From a virus, in the IMG/VR virus record IMGVR_UViG_3300009553_000803, positions 1-42,207 of that record: a stretch of DNA of 42,207 nt. The stretch is one strand, 5' to 3'. Below are positions 1-8,361 of this stretch, in pieces. Both the position numbers and the translations under genes were made by a program. The notes beneath the pieces were generated by a model. The model searched no databases and was not told where the DNA came from. It saw only the letters and a program-made list of their open reading frames with translations. Each line of letters starts with the position of its first letter. The stretch's first letter is position 1.

Positions 1-303
1 ATGGCGCACCCCTCCAGCTCCGACTGGTTCCCGTCCTGGGTGCAGACGGTGGGCGCGATGGCCGACAAGCGCGCGACCGGGTGGACCGGCTATGGCGTCA
101 AGGGGTGGTGCTCGGAGTGCGGGCTGTCGCGCGAGGTCGACGTCGAGCGCCTGGTGCGCGTGAAGGGCCGCGACTACAGCCTGATCGGCCGGCGCTCACC
201 GTGTCCGCGGTGCGGCGGGTGGGTGCGGTTCCACTTCAGGTCAGGCGTCTACCGCCCGCTGTGGCGCGATCGCGACATCGAACGCTGGCTCACCAGCAAA
301 TAA
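1..303 (+). CDS. Small zinc-ribbon protein of unknown function
   Basis: The reading frame encodes 100 residues from an ATG at the first base of the window, so an upstream extension cannot be excluded. Two cysteine pairs, C37-X2-C40 and C68-X2-C71, form a zinc-ribbon pattern, and the rest is basic and rich in aromatic residues. Such knuckles usually bind nucleic acid or protein, but no specific function can be assigned. It converges on the methyltransferase gene, with a perfect hairpin between the two stop codons. If the molecule is circular, it would lie just downstream of the integrase. Confidence 0.6.
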   Translation: MAHPSSSDWFPSWVQTVGAMADKRATGWTGYGVKGWCSECGLSREVDVERLVRVKGRDYSLIGRRSPCPRCGGWVRFHFRSGVYRPLWRDRDIERWLTSK

Positions 304-324
304 GGCCGCGTCGCACGCGCGGCC
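304..324. terminator. Bidirectional terminator hairpin between convergent genes
   Basis: A perfect 7-bp stem (GGCCGCG/CGCGGCC) with a 7-nt loop starts directly after the stop codon of the zinc-ribbon gene and ends 9 bp before the 3' end of the convergent methyltransferase gene. There is no strong T tract on either side, so the call rests on stem strength and position. Confidence 0.5.
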
Positions 325-333
325 CCGCCCTGG

Positions 334-1152
334 TCAGCCCAGCGGCATGTTGGAGATCAGCACCTCGCCGACGCGCTTGGCGCCGGTGCCGTTGATGGTG
401 GCGATGCTGTAGCTGGTCTCGACCGCGAGCAGGTGGAAGCCCGCGAACGTCTGCCGCACCCCCGCCACGTCGTTCAACGACATCACGAACCGTCCGCGGA
501 TCCCGAGCAGCTGCCCGGCCAGGCGCTCGAAGTCGGCCCGGGCGAAGACGTCCTGGCCATAGTCGGTCTCGCACCCCCAATAGGGCGGGTCGAGGTAGAA
601 CAACATTCCGTCGCGGTCATAGCGCGCAATGAAGTCCGCGAACGGCAGCCGCTCGATCGTCACGCCGGCCAGGCGCTCATGGATGTCGGCCAGCATCGGC
701 TCGAGCTTGGCAATGTTGAACCGCGCGCCCTGCCGCGAATCGACGCCGAACGTCCGCCCGTCGACCTTCCCCCCGAACGCCAGCTTCTGCAAATAAAGGA
801 ACCGCGCCGCCCGCTGCAGGTCGGTCAGCCGATCGGGATCCATGCCCGCCAGGCGCTGGAACTCATGCCGGCTCGCCACGCGGAAGCGGAGCATGTCGAT
901 GAAATAGGCATAATGCTCCTGGAGCACGCGGAAGAAGGTCACGACGTCCCCCGATATGTCGTTGATCGTCTCGATCTTCGGCCGCCGGCGCCGGCGGAAG
1001 AAAATCCCGCCCATGCCGACGAACGGCTCGGCATAGGCATCGTGCTCGAGGCCGTCGATGATCGCGCAGATCCGGCGCGCGAGGTTGCGCTTGCCGCCCT
1101 GATAGCCGGCTGCAGGCGCCACCGGCGCCACGGGAGTGATGGAGGGGTTCAT
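334..1152 (-). CDS. D12-class DNA adenine methyltransferase (Dam-like)
   Basis: The 272-residue protein has the signature of D12-class N6-adenine methyltransferases. An N-terminal GYQGGK block (residues 16-21) and EPFVGMGG (43-50) form the AdoMet site, and the catalytic motif DPPY is at 188-191. It should transfer methyl groups from S-adenosylmethionine to adenine in double-stranded DNA. GATC is the commonest target of the family, but specificity cannot be read from the sequence. It lies downstream of the portal gene on the same strand, separated from it by a strong hairpin, so it may have its own promoter or depend on read-through. Phage enzymes of this type protect phage DNA from restriction or shift regulation. 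The full family length and intact motifs suggest an active enzyme. Confidence 0.9.
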   Translation of the reverse strand: MNPSITPVAPVAPAAGYQGGKRNLARRICAIIDGLEHDAYAEPFVGMGGIFFRRRRRPKIETINDISGDVVTFFRVLQEHYAYFIDMLRFRVASRHEFQRLAGMDPDRLTDLQRAARFLYLQKLAFGGKVDGRTFGVDSRQGARFNIAKLEPMLADIHERLAGVTIERLPFADFIARYDRDGMLFYLDPPYWGCETDYGQDVFARADFERLAGQLLGIRGRFVMSLNDVAGVRQTFAGFHLLAVETSYSIATINGTGAKRVGEVLISNMPLG

Positions 1153-1173
1153 ATCTGTCTCTCGCTGGAATAA

Positions 1174-1199
1174 GCCCCGCGCTGGTCACAGTGCGGGGC
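1174..1199 (-). terminator. Terminator downstream of the portal/terminase operon
   Basis: An 11-bp stem with one G-T wobble (1174-1184 with 1189-1199) closes on a GTCA tetraloop. Read on the - strand it is followed by TTATT. It lies between the portal stop (1278) and the methyltransferase start (1152). A second, weaker hairpin (6-bp stem, 1248-1265) lies nearer the portal stop. Confidence 0.55.
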
Positions 1200-1277
1200 G
1201 GCCAAGGTGGCCTGTTCAGGTCGCGGCGAGTGACAGCTCGTCGGTTGGCCGGGTGGCAGCCCGGCTTCCCCCGCCGG

Positions 1278-2318
1278 CTATTGCCGGCCGGATGAAGGTG
1301 AAGGCGTCGCGATCGGCTGGTACGGATCGAACGCCACCGCTGGCAGCCCGAGCCAATCGTTCAGCTCGAGGAAACGCGCCATCAGCGGCTCGATCTCGTT
1401 CGGGAAGAACACGTCCGCCGCCTTGCCATAGTCGCCGAATCCGCCGGCGTTCTGCGGCACGACGCCGATCAGCTGCGGCGGCACGCGGTGCGCGGCCAGC
1501 ACGTCGTCGCGCGTCACGTTCTTGATCCCGAGAAACTCGTCCTTCGCCGCCACCTCGGCGATCGGGATGATTTTGACGCCATGCTCCTTGCCGCCGGGGG
1601 CGTGGATGAAGAGGTTGCGGAAATTGCCGACTCCCTTGGCCTCCTTCAGCGCGGTCCGGATCGCGTCGGCATCCTCATTACTGACGATCGCCTCGTTCAG
1701 ATAGAAAACGAAGCCGGCATGCGACCCATTGAGATAATAGCGGCGCCGGAACAGGGTCGCATTTTCATTCAGGAACGCGCTCTGCAGGCAGGCCAGATAT
1801 TCCGGCAGCCCATAGATTTCCTGCTCGAGGTCGGGCTCCCACAAATGGAATACGCGCCCCGGCCGATAGGCGGTCTCCTGCTTGAACCCCGGCACCCACC
1901 AATAGACATCGTCCTCGACCCCGCGCCGCGTATATTTGGCCAGCGAATTGACCAGCTTCAGCGGCCGCCCGGCGAGATTGTCGCGCTGCTCGAGATAGCC
2001 GTTCCCCATCACGAGGAAATTGAGCACCCATTCGCCGAAGTTCCGACGATCGAGCCACTGGCTCGGCCGGAAATGCCGCAGCAGTTGGTTGCGCTTGTAG
2101 AGGATCGCGCTCGAATGATGCGGCGACACCCGATAGGCGCGCGCCAGGTGCGATGGTGCGATCGGCGGCTCATACCAGCGTCCGTTATGCTGGCATTCCA
2201 GCCCCATCAGCAGATCCCGGCGTGACAGCACCGGCTCCGGATCGCCAAACGCGAACGCCTGGATGGTGGCGCCCGCCGGCGCGCCGGCCTCGGCCGAATC
2301 CACAAGAGTATCGGTCAT
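1278..2318 (-). CDS. Q: Phage portal protein, P2 gpQ family
   Basis: This 346-residue protein is the portal of the capsid vertex, the dodecameric ring through which DNA is packaged and leaves. It is recognised as the PBSX/P2 gpQ portal family from its length, from blocks such as HHSSAILYKRNQLL, NGYLEQRDN and DEFLGIKNVTRDDVL, and from the HRVPPQLIGVVPQNAGGF stretch near the C-terminus. I chose the ATG at 2318 because upstream codons in this frame are an arginine-rich shadow of the terminase gene, and because this start overlaps the terminase stop by 4 bp (ATGA), as in P2. It is the last gene of the leftward P-Q operon. Confidence 0.93.
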   Translation of the reverse strand: MTDTLVDSAEAGAPAGATIQAFAFGDPEPVLSRRDLLMGLECQHNGRWYEPPIAPSHLARAYRVSPHHSSAILYKRNQLLRHFRPSQWLDRRNFGEWVLNFLVMGNGYLEQRDNLAGRPLKLVNSLAKYTRRGVEDDVYWWVPGFKQETAYRPGRVFHLWEPDLEQEIYGLPEYLACLQSAFLNENATLFRRRYYLNGSHAGFVFYLNEAIVSNEDADAIRTALKEAKGVGNFRNLFIHAPGGKEHGVKIIPIAEVAAKDEFLGIKNVTRDDVLAAHRVPPQLIGVVPQNAGGFGDYGKAADVFFPNEIEPLMARFLELNDWLGLPAVAFDPYQPIATPSPSSGRQ

Positions 2319-4105
2319 CCAAACATCTCCACTTTGGCTTTGCGTTCGGCCGGATCGCCGGCGTCGAGGGGTTCGTTGTCGATCGCGTGCATGATCGCCC
2401 AGGCCACGTCGGCATGGCCCGTGTCGCCGGCGCGGCTCGCGGTGTAGGTCAGCATCCGCTGGCCGGGCGTCAGCTCGGCGCGAATCGACATGAAGCTGGC
2501 GATGATGTCCTTGTCGCCGGCGTCGAATTCGAAGCGGCTGGCCATGATGACCTGCTTCGCCTTCAACACCATCCGCACCTTGACCGGGACCGAATAGTCG
2601 ATCCGCTTCGCCATCGGGAAGCGCTTGACGACGATGTCCCACACCGCCTTGCCGACGCCGGTGGTATCGATGCCGATATAGGTGACGTTGTAGCGCTCGA
2701 GCTGCCGAATGATCAGCGCAGCCTGGCCGTCGAAGCCGAGCCCCTTGATCCGGATCTTCTCGAGCACGCGCAATTTGTCGCCGGCCTTCACCGGCGCCGC
2801 CAGGATCGCCAGCGCCGCACTGTCGCCGGCGGCGCTCTCGTCCGGATCATAGCCGATCCACACTTCGCGATCGCCGAACGGCCGCAGCGCGAACGCGTCG
2901 AAATCGCGCCATTTGTCGAACGCATCGACGGCGCACGGCCGCATCACGGCGAACGGGAACATCGACGTCGCATCGTCGACGAAATTGCACATGTAGAGGT
3001 TGTCGAAGACCGCGGGCGCATTGCGCCGGCGCAGGCGATCGATGTCGAACAGGTCGCAGCCGCCGGCGGCCGCATCCTCGATCGTGACGATCTGCCGCCA
3101 GATACCATCGCCGCCGCGCACGCCGCCCTTCAGCGCGGCGTGATACGTCTCGATCTTGGTCCAGTCCGCCTTGGGCCGGCCCTCGTTAAATTCCTCGCCG
3201 GTCCACTTCTTGTGCGCCTCATGCGCAACCGTCGACGGCGTCGAGAAATAGGTCTCACGATAGCGCTTCTGGCTGGCGACGGCGCTCGCGACGCTGTCGA
3301 TCTTCTTGAAGCCGTGGACCCAGAAGCATTCGTCGAAGTAAAAATTGCCGTGATAGCCCTGCGCTGTCCGGTAATTGGTGCCGAGAAAATAGATCGTCGG
3401 CTGTTCCTCGCCCTCGCCGCGATCCAATACCAGATGCTCGCCGGTCAGCTGCACGCCGGTCACGCGATACACCCACTCGACGATGTAGCCCCTGAAGATG
3501 TTCGCCTGGTTGCGCGAGGCCGACAGGAAGATCTGGTTGCGCCCGGTCTCGAGCGCGTCGAGCAGCGCCTCGCGCGCAAAATACCATGTCGCCCCGATCT
3601 GGCGCGATTTCAGGATGAAGCGCGTCCGTTCGTCGCGGGCATTCCACCACGTCCGCTGATAATCGAAGATCTCAGCGTCGAACGCCTTCTGCAGCTGCTC
3701 GACCTGATCCTCGGTCAGATGATTGCGCTTCGGCTTCTTGCGCGGCCCCTCGTTGCGCGCCTCGATGTTCGGATTGAGGTCGGCCTCGTTCCCGCTCTGG
3801 CGATATTTCTGGCAGCGGTGGAAGCGCTCGATCTGGCGGCCGAGCAGGTCGATTTCCTTGAAATCCTGCCCGGTCTTCTTGTCCTTCGCGATCAACGTCT
3901 GGAACCGGACCTCGACGATCTCCTCACAGCGCCGGATCATCGGCGCGTCGTCCCACTTCTCGCGCTGCTTCCACGATTCGACGGTCGCGCGCTTGAGCTT
4001 CAGCTCCTCGGCGATCTCGGTGATGCCCCACCCGCGCCAATAGAGGCTGCGCGCCTCGCGACGCGCATCGAAGAAGATCACATTATCGTCGGGGCTCCGG
4101 CGCAT
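2315..4105 (-). CDS. P: Terminase large (ATPase) subunit, P2 gpP family
   Basis: The 596-residue motor protein cuts and translocates phage DNA into the prohead. An N-terminal HTH (about 24-48, WGITEIAEELKLKRATVESW) is typical of gpP. The Walker A-like SRQIGATW is at 167-174, and the Walker B region FYFDEC at 255-260. The C-terminal nuclease has acidic residues in GYDPDES and IGIDTTGVG. The ATG at 4105 fits the gpP N-terminus, and upstream codons run through the intergenic palindrome. It is divergent from the scaffold gene O and co-transcribed with the portal gene, the P2 arrangement. The partner small subunit is gene M at 6.2 kb. Confidence 0.95.
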   Translation of the reverse strand: MRRSPDDNVIFFDARREARSLYWRGWGITEIAEELKLKRATVESWKQREKWDDAPMIRRCEEIVEVRFQTLIAKDKKTGQDFKEIDLLGRQIERFHRCQKYRQSGNEADLNPNIEARNEGPRKKPKRNHLTEDQVEQLQKAFDAEIFDYQRTWWNARDERTRFILKSRQIGATWYFAREALLDALETGRNQIFLSASRNQANIFRGYIVEWVYRVTGVQLTGEHLVLDRGEGEEQPTIYFLGTNYRTAQGYHGNFYFDECFWVHGFKKIDSVASAVASQKRYRETYFSTPSTVAHEAHKKWTGEEFNEGRPKADWTKIETYHAALKGGVRGGDGIWRQIVTIEDAAAGGCDLFDIDRLRRRNAPAVFDNLYMCNFVDDATSMFPFAVMRPCAVDAFDKWRDFDAFALRPFGDREVWIGYDPDESAAGDSAALAILAAPVKAGDKLRVLEKIRIKGLGFDGQAALIIRQLERYNVTYIGIDTTGVGKAVWDIVVKRFPMAKRIDYSVPVKVRMVLKAKQVIMASRFEFDAGDKDIIASFMSIRAELTPGQRMLTYTASRAGDTGHADVAWAIMHAIDNEPLDAGDPAERKAKVEMFG

Positions 4106-4150
4106 GGGCCGGCACGCTAACCGCCGCCCGCGGCCGAGCGCGGCCCGTCC

Positions 4151-4177
4151 ATGTTGTGTCGCGTGCCGACACAACAT
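4151..4177. promoter_or_regulatory. 27-bp palindrome, copy 1 (putative late-operon activator site)
   Basis: Perfect 11-bp arms (ATGTTGTGTCG, CGACACAACAT) flank the spacer CGTGC. It sits between the divergent terminase P and scaffold O genes, 46 bp from the P start and 89 bp from the O start. The same arms occur at 12297 and 19213. In P2 the divergent P and O promoters are driven from sites of dyad symmetry bound by Ogr. Here TGT/ACA half-elements are present, but with N11 or N13 spacing instead of the P2 TGT-N12-ACA. Confidence 0.75.
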
Positions 4178-4265
4178 CGCCGCGTTGATCGCCGGCGCCC
4201 TCCCGGTCCCTTTTACGCCGCGAACGGCGCGCCGGCGCCACCGATCAACTGGAGCCGCCCTGGTC

Positions 4266-5147
4266 ATGCCCAAGCTGTCGAAATTCTTCCGCGTCGCCGT
4301 CGAGGGCGCCACCGTCGACGGTCGCACGATCGACCGCAGCTGGATCGCCGACATGGCGGCCAACTATAACCGCGCCACTTATTCGGCGCGCGTCAACATG
4401 GAGCACATCCGCGGCTTCACCCCCGATCCGCCGTTCAACGCCTATGGCGATGTTGCCGCGGTCAAGGCCGAGGACGTCGACATCGTCCTGGCCGGAAAGA
4501 CCGTCAAGCGCCTGGCGCTGTTCGCCCAGCTCGAGCCGACCGAGCAGCTGGTCGCCATCGTCGGAAAGCGCCAGAAACTGTTCACCTCGATCGAGATCGC
4601 GCCCGATTTCGCCGGCACCGGCAAGGCCGGCTTGGTCGGCCTCGCGGTGACCGACAGCCCGGCGTCGCTCGGCACCGAGATGCTCGAATTCTCGGCGAAG
4701 CTCGGCGACAAGTCGCCGCTCGCCGCGCGCAAGCAGGCGCCGGGCAATTATTTCTCGGTCGCCGAGGAAGCGTCGATCGAGATCGAGGACGTCGCCCCGC
4801 CGGCGGCGCCTGAACATGCCGGCTTGTTTGCGGCTGCGACCGCCTTCTTCAAGCAGTTCACCGACGGCAAGGCGCCGCCCGCGCCGGTCGTGCCGCCGGT
4901 CACCCCGCCGGCTGATGCGCCGCCGGCCAACGACAACGACGTTCGCTTCGGCGCGATCGGCCAGGGCCTCGCCAAGATGACCGAAGGTTTCGAATCCTTC
5001 GCGAAGAAGATCGAGGGCGAGGTCGCCGGCTTCCGCACCGAGGTCGCGACCCTGAAGGCCACGATCGAATCGACGCCGGAGAAGGGCGGCACCCCGCCCC
5101 GCAAGCCCGCCACCGGCGGCCGCAACTACGCCGTCACCGACTGCTGA
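4266..5147 (+). CDS. O: Capsid scaffolding protein and maturation protease, P2 gpO family
   Basis: The 293-residue protein has an N-terminal serine protease domain and a C-terminal scaffold. The start of the protein (KLSKFFRVAVEGATVDGR) matches gpO closely. By alignment with P2 gpO (Asp19, His48, Ser107) the catalytic residues are Asp18, His47 in NMEHIRG, and Ser108 in FTSIEI. A proline/alanine-rich linker (about 205-235) precedes a helical scaffold segment, and the protein ends in Asn-Tyr-Ala-Val-Thr-Asp-Cys. gpO guides capsid assembly, then cleaves itself, capsid and portal. Gene order O-N-M-L follows P2. Confidence 0.93.
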   Translation: MPKLSKFFRVAVEGATVDGRTIDRSWIADMAANYNRATYSARVNMEHIRGFTPDPPFNAYGDVAAVKAEDVDIVLAGKTVKRLALFAQLEPTEQLVAIVGKRQKLFTSIEIAPDFAGTGKAGLVGLAVTDSPASLGTEMLEFSAKLGDKSPLAARKQAPGNYFSVAEEASIEIEDVAPPAAPEHAGLFAAATAFFKQFTDGKAPPAPVVPPVTPPADAPPANDNDVRFGAIGQGLAKMTEGFESFAKKIEGEVAGFRTEVATLKATIESTPEKGGTPPRKPATGGRNYAVTDC

Positions 5148-5182
5148 TCGGCCACCACTGACCCCCTGCCGGAGACGCCCCG

Positions 5183-6202
5183 ATGCGTAACGAAACCCGC
5201 CTTCTCTTCAACGCCTACATGGCCCAGATCGCCGAGCTCAACGGCGTCGACGACGTCAGCGTCAAGTTCACCGTCGATCCCAGCGTCGAGCAGACCCTGT
5301 TCGAACGCATGCAGGAATCGTCGGCCTTCCTCGGCATGATCAACATGTTCGGCGTGCCCGAACTGATCGGAGAGAAGATCGGTCTCGGCGTCACCGGCAC
5401 GATCGCCGGCCGCACCAACACCGATACCACCGATCGCCCGACCCAGGACCCGACCGGCCTCACCGGCTTCGACTATCTGCTCGCCCAGACCAACTTCGAC
5501 ACGCATCTCAAATATTCGCGCATCGATGCCTGGGCGAAATTCCCCAACTTCCAGACCATGATCCGCGACGCGATCCTCAAGCGCCAGGCGCTCGACCGGC
5601 TGCTGATCGGCTGGAACGGCACGTCGATCGCCGCCACCACCGATCGCGTCACCAACACGCTGCTGCAGGACGTCAACAAGGGCTGGCTGCACCACATGCG
5701 CACCGACAACGCGGCGCGGGTGATGGACGAAGTCGTTGCCGCCAGCGGCGTGATCAATGTCGGCGAGGGCGGCGACTATGTCACGCTCGACGCCTTGGTC
5801 TACGACATGACCCATTCGTTGCTGCCCACCTGGGCCCGCCGCGACACCGAACTCGTCGCGATCGTCGGCGGCGATCTCCTTCACGACAAATATTTTCCGC
5901 TCATCAACGATGACAAGGATCCGAGCGAGCAGCTCGCCCGCGACATCATCATGTCGACCAAGCGCCTGGGCGGCCTGCAGGCGGTCGAGGTCTACGGCTT
6001 TCCCGGGGATGCGGTCATGGTCACCCGCCTCGACAACCTCTCGATCTACTATCAGGAGGGCAAGCTCCGCCGCGCGATCATCGACAATCCCAAACGCGAC
6101 CGGATCGAGAACTATGAATCGACCAACGAAGGCTATGTGATCGAAGACTTCGACTATGCTTGCATGGCCGAAAACGTCACCGTTCTGCAGCCCGACAACT
6201 GA
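5183..6202 (+). CDS. N: Major capsid protein, P2 gpN family
   Basis: The 339-residue HK97-fold capsid subunit is recognised by its N-terminal block (MRNETRLLFNAYMAQIAEL), by the run of conserved capsid residues around FDTHLKYSRIDAWAKFP, and by its length, close to the 357 residues of P2 gpN. The first 30 or so residues are expected to be removed by the gpO protease. It follows O after 35 bp, with a GGAG ribosome-binding site, and overlaps M by one base (TGATG), so capsid and small terminase are translationally coupled. Confidence 0.95.
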   Translation: MRNETRLLFNAYMAQIAELNGVDDVSVKFTVDPSVEQTLFERMQESSAFLGMINMFGVPELIGEKIGLGVTGTIAGRTNTDTTDRPTQDPTGLTGFDYLLAQTNFDTHLKYSRIDAWAKFPNFQTMIRDAILKRQALDRLLIGWNGTSIAATTDRVTNTLLQDVNKGWLHHMRTDNAARVMDEVVAASGVINVGEGGDYVTLDALVYDMTHSLLPTWARRDTELVAIVGGDLLHDKYFPLINDDKDPSEQLARDIIMSTKRLGGLQAVEVYGFPGDAVMVTRLDNLSIYYQEGKLRRAIIDNPKRDRIENYESTNEGYVIEDFDYACMAENVTVLQPDN

Positions 6203-6936
6203 TGAGCCCGGCGCGCCGACATCGTCTGCGCACGGTCGCGGCGCATCACGCGGCCGCCGTCGCCGATCCGATCGGCGCGGCGGTCGCCGAGGGCGCGACC
6301 GAATATGAGTTGCTGCGCGCCGCGCTCGGCGTCGACCTTCGCCGGCTGCGCGAGATCCAGTCGGTCGAGGCCAAGATCGCGCTCAAGCCGGCACTGATCG
6401 AGAAATTCGAGCCGTGGCTCGCCGGCATCGTCGCTGCGAACGCCGGCGGCCATGACGACATCCTCGTCCAGGTCATGATCTGGAAGATCGACGTCGGCGA
6501 TTTCATCGGCGCGATGCCGCTGATCGATTATGTGCTCAGGCACCGCCTGCAACTGCCCGAGCGCTTCAACCGCACCGCGCCGACGCTGATCGTCGAGGAG
6601 ATCGCCGACGCCGCCCTGAAGGCGCTCGGCGCGCACCAGGACTATGACCTGCAGCTGCTGCAGACGATCGAGCCGATCGCCAACGACTATGACATGCCGG
6701 ACCAGGTCAGGTCGAAGCTGCACAAGGCGATTGGTCTGCAGATCGTCCGGATCACCGAAGCCACGCCGCCCGAGCAGCTGCCCGCCGGCGGCCGCCGCGC
6801 CGGCGTCCAGGCCGCGCTCAATTACCTCCGCCGCGCCTACGGCCTCAGCCACACCGCCGGCGTCAAGAAAGACATCGACCGCCTCGAACGCGAACTGAAG
6901 AAGCTCGAGACGGAAACGGAACAGCCGGCGGTCTGA
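6202..6936 (+). CDS. M: Terminase small subunit (endonuclease), P2 gpM family
   Basis: The 244-residue protein has the gpM pattern: a basic N-terminus (SPARRHRLRTVAA), a helical middle with MIWKIDVGDFIGAMPLIDYVL and LPERFNRTAPTLIVEEIAD, and a charged C-terminal coiled coil (DIDRLERELKKLETETE). In P2 gpM cooperates with gpP to cut at cos. I chose the ATG at 6202, which overlaps the capsid stop, and not the in-frame ATG at 6160 inside N. A perfect hairpin covers its stop codon. Confidence 0.9.
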   Translation: MSPARRHRLRTVAAHHAAAVADPIGAAVAEGATEYELLRAALGVDLRRLREIQSVEAKIALKPALIEKFEPWLAGIVAANAGGHDDILVQVMIWKIDVGDFIGAMPLIDYVLRHRLQLPERFNRTAPTLIVEEIADAALKALGAHQDYDLQLLQTIEPIANDYDMPDQVRSKLHKAIGLQIVRITEATPPEQLPAGGRRAGVQAALNYLRRAYGLSHTAGVKKDIDRLERELKKLETETEQPAV

Positions 6937-6944
6937 CCGCCGGC
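6924..6944 (+). terminator. Strong hairpin over the M stop codon
   Basis: A perfect 9-bp stem (GCCGGCGGT/ACCGCCGGC) with a 3-nt loop overlaps the stop codon of M. It has no T tract, so it may act as a partial terminator, a processing site or a 3' stabiliser. Confidence 0.4.
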
Positions 6945-6951
6945 GCAATGC

Positions 6952-7049
6952 TCGCCCCGCGGCGCTCGGGGGGCGGAACGATCGAGGCCGGTTTGCCGAA
7001 CCTTGCCGGGTCTCGGATCGCTCCCCACCCCCCGTTTGCCGCGGGGCGA
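6952..7049. repeat. Long-range inverted repeat in the M-to-7066 gap
   Basis: Perfect 12-bp arms (TCGCCCCGCGGC at 6952-6963 and GCCGCGGGGCGA at 7038-7049) are separated by 74 bp. They occupy most of the 129-bp gap between M and the small gene at 7066. Folded in the transcript, they would bring the ribosome-binding site (ACGGAG, 7055-7060) close to a long stem. Confidence 0.5.
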
Positions 7050-7065
7050 ACCAACGGAGTGACGC

Positions 7066-7284
7066 ATGCCTGATTTCGACCTGAAGCAGCTGCGCCTCCA
7101 GCCCGGCGACGTGATCGTCGGCCACGTCCCCGATCACGTCGACGCGGATCAAGCATCGGAGATCCTCGCCGATCTGAAGCGCGCGTTCGCCGGGTGCGGA
7201 CATGCCGACGTCAAAATCATCATGCTCAGCGGCGGCATCCGCCTCGAGGTCGAGCCGGTGCCCGTCGACCAGGCGCAACCATGA
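7066..7284 (+). CDS. Small protein between terminase M and head completion L, unknown function
   Basis: A 72-residue acidic protein starts after ACGGAG (about 5 bp upstream) and overlaps the L start by 4 bp (ATGA). It contains an alternating helix/strand pattern (QASEILADLKRAF, then DVKIIMLSGGIRLEV) that could form a small alpha/beta fold. P2 has no gene at this position. The position hints at a head or packaging accessory, but I recognise no family. Confidence 0.65.
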   Translation: MPDFDLKQLRLQPGDVIVGHVPDHVDADQASEILADLKRAFAGCGHADVKIIMLSGGIRLEVEPVPVDQAQP

Positions 7285-7775
7285 GCGGCTTCGTCGCCTC
7301 GCCCCCACCCGCCGAGCCGGACCCCGAGGCGCCCGAGGTGCCGCCGTTCGACCTGGTCGCCGGCGATGACTGGTATCCCGGCATCACCCTCACCCAGATC
7401 CGCGACGCGGTCCGCGTGCCGACCGCGGTCACCGACCAGCGCCTGCGCGACGCGGTCCGCAACGCGATGTTGTCGGTTCGCCGTGAACTCCGCACGTGGA
7501 AGACCGCCTGGGTCGCCGCCGGCACCGCCGCCCTGGTCGACGTCGACGACGAAACCATCGACGGCGAGAGCGCGCTCGAATTGCTCTATCGCCGCGCGGT
7601 CTGCAGCTATGCGGCGGCCGACCTCGCCGAGACCCATGGCGACATCGCCGCCACCGGCGACGGCCGCGATCGCAATGCCGAGCGCGCGATTCCCGCCGAC
7701 GAACATCGCCGCAACGCCACCCATGCCTGCCGCGACATCCTCGGCGTCACCCGCACGTCGGTCGAGCTGATCTGA
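7281..7775 (+). CDS. L: Head completion/stabilisation protein, P2 gpL family
   Basis: The 164-residue protein has the gpL core: DDWYPGITLTQIRDAVRVP, then RRELRTWK, and the C-terminal RDNAERAIPADEH-like region with DILGVTRTSVELI at the end. gpL completes the DNA-filled head at the neck. A proline-rich N-terminus (residues 6-25) precedes the core. The ATG at 7281 overlaps the preceding stop, and its own stop overlaps the X start. Confidence 0.88.
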   Translation: MSGFVASPPPAEPDPEAPEVPPFDLVAGDDWYPGITLTQIRDAVRVPTAVTDQRLRDAVRNAMLSVRRELRTWKTAWVAAGTAALVDVDDETIDGESALELLYRRAVCSYAAADLAETHGDIAATGDGRDRNAERAIPADEHRRNATHACRDILGVTRTSVELI

Positions 7776-8005
7776 TGGCCGCGGCGCCCAGCCCGGCCGT
7801 CACGGTCACCGCCTTCGCCGGCGAATCGCTCGACGCGCTCGTCTGGCGGACGATCGGTCTCGGCGCCAACGCGGTCGAGCTCGTGCTCGAGGCGAACCGC
7901 GATCTCGCCCCGCTCGCCGCGGCGCTGCCGGAAGGCCATGTCGTCGCGATCCCGGCGATCGCCAGCCCCGCGCCGGAGACGGCGCTGATCCAGCTCTGGG
8001 ACTGA
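7775..8005 (+). CDS. X: Tail protein X, P2 gpX family (LysM-like)
   Basis: The 76-residue protein matches gpX: ESLDALVWRTIGLGANAVELVLEANRDLA forms a LysM-like fold, followed by LPEGHVVAIPAI. It contributes to tail assembly in P2. The start overlaps the L stop by one base (TGATG), and the holin follows after 2 bp. Confidence 0.88.
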   Translation: MAAAPSPAVTVTAFAGESLDALVWRTIGLGANAVELVLEANRDLAPLAAALPEGHVVAIPAIASPAPETALIQLWD

Positions 8006-8007
8006 CC

Positions 8008-8361
8008 ATGGACAGCGACAAATTCATTCACGAGATCATGGCCGCGCTCGGCGCCGTCTGCCAGGCGCTGGCGCCGGCCGCGCTCGGCGCGGCGGTCGCC
8101 CAGGCGTGGAAGACCGGCCTCAGCTGGACACAGCGCATCGTCCAGTGGCTGGTCGGCATCTGCGTCAGTTACTACGTCACGCTCGCCTTGGGCGCGACGT
8201 TCCGGCTCGATCCCTTCGTTGCCCAGGCCGTCGGCTTCGTGCTGGCCATGGTCGCGTTCGAGGCCACGCCCAAATTCATCGCCAGCTGCTCGAACGTCGT
8301 CGGCACCCTGCCGGGTGATCTCTACGCGCGCTGGTTCGGCCGCAAGGAGGATGTTGAATGA
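8008..8361 (+). CDS. Putative holin
   Basis: The 117-residue membrane protein has two clear hydrophobic segments, about 44-66 (VQWLVGICVSYYVTLALG) and 70-90 (VAQAVGFVLAMVAFEA), and a weaker one at 18-33. The C-terminus is charged (RWFGRKEDVE). Location between tail X and the lysis enzyme is where P2-like phages carry holin Y. It should permeabilise the inner membrane to time lysis. The assignment rests on topology and position, not on a diagnostic motif. Confidence 0.75.
   Translation: MDSDKFIHEIMAALGAVCQALAPAALGAAVAQAWKTGLSWTQRIVQWLVGICVSYYVTLALGATFRLDPFVAQAVGFVLAMVAFEATPKFIASCSNVVGTLPGDLYARWFGRKEDVE

Noticed and set aside
433-1173. Long + strand frame opposite the methyltransferase gene
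   Set aside because: The protein is an arginine/proline/glutamate-rich shadow of the D12 methyltransferase, with no family features and no ribosome-binding site.
2153-4120. 655-residue + strand frame opposite the terminase gene
   Set aside because: It mirrors terminase codons in a GC-rich genome. The composition is repetitive (Arg, Asp, Leu, Ala) and the terminase on the other strand is certain.
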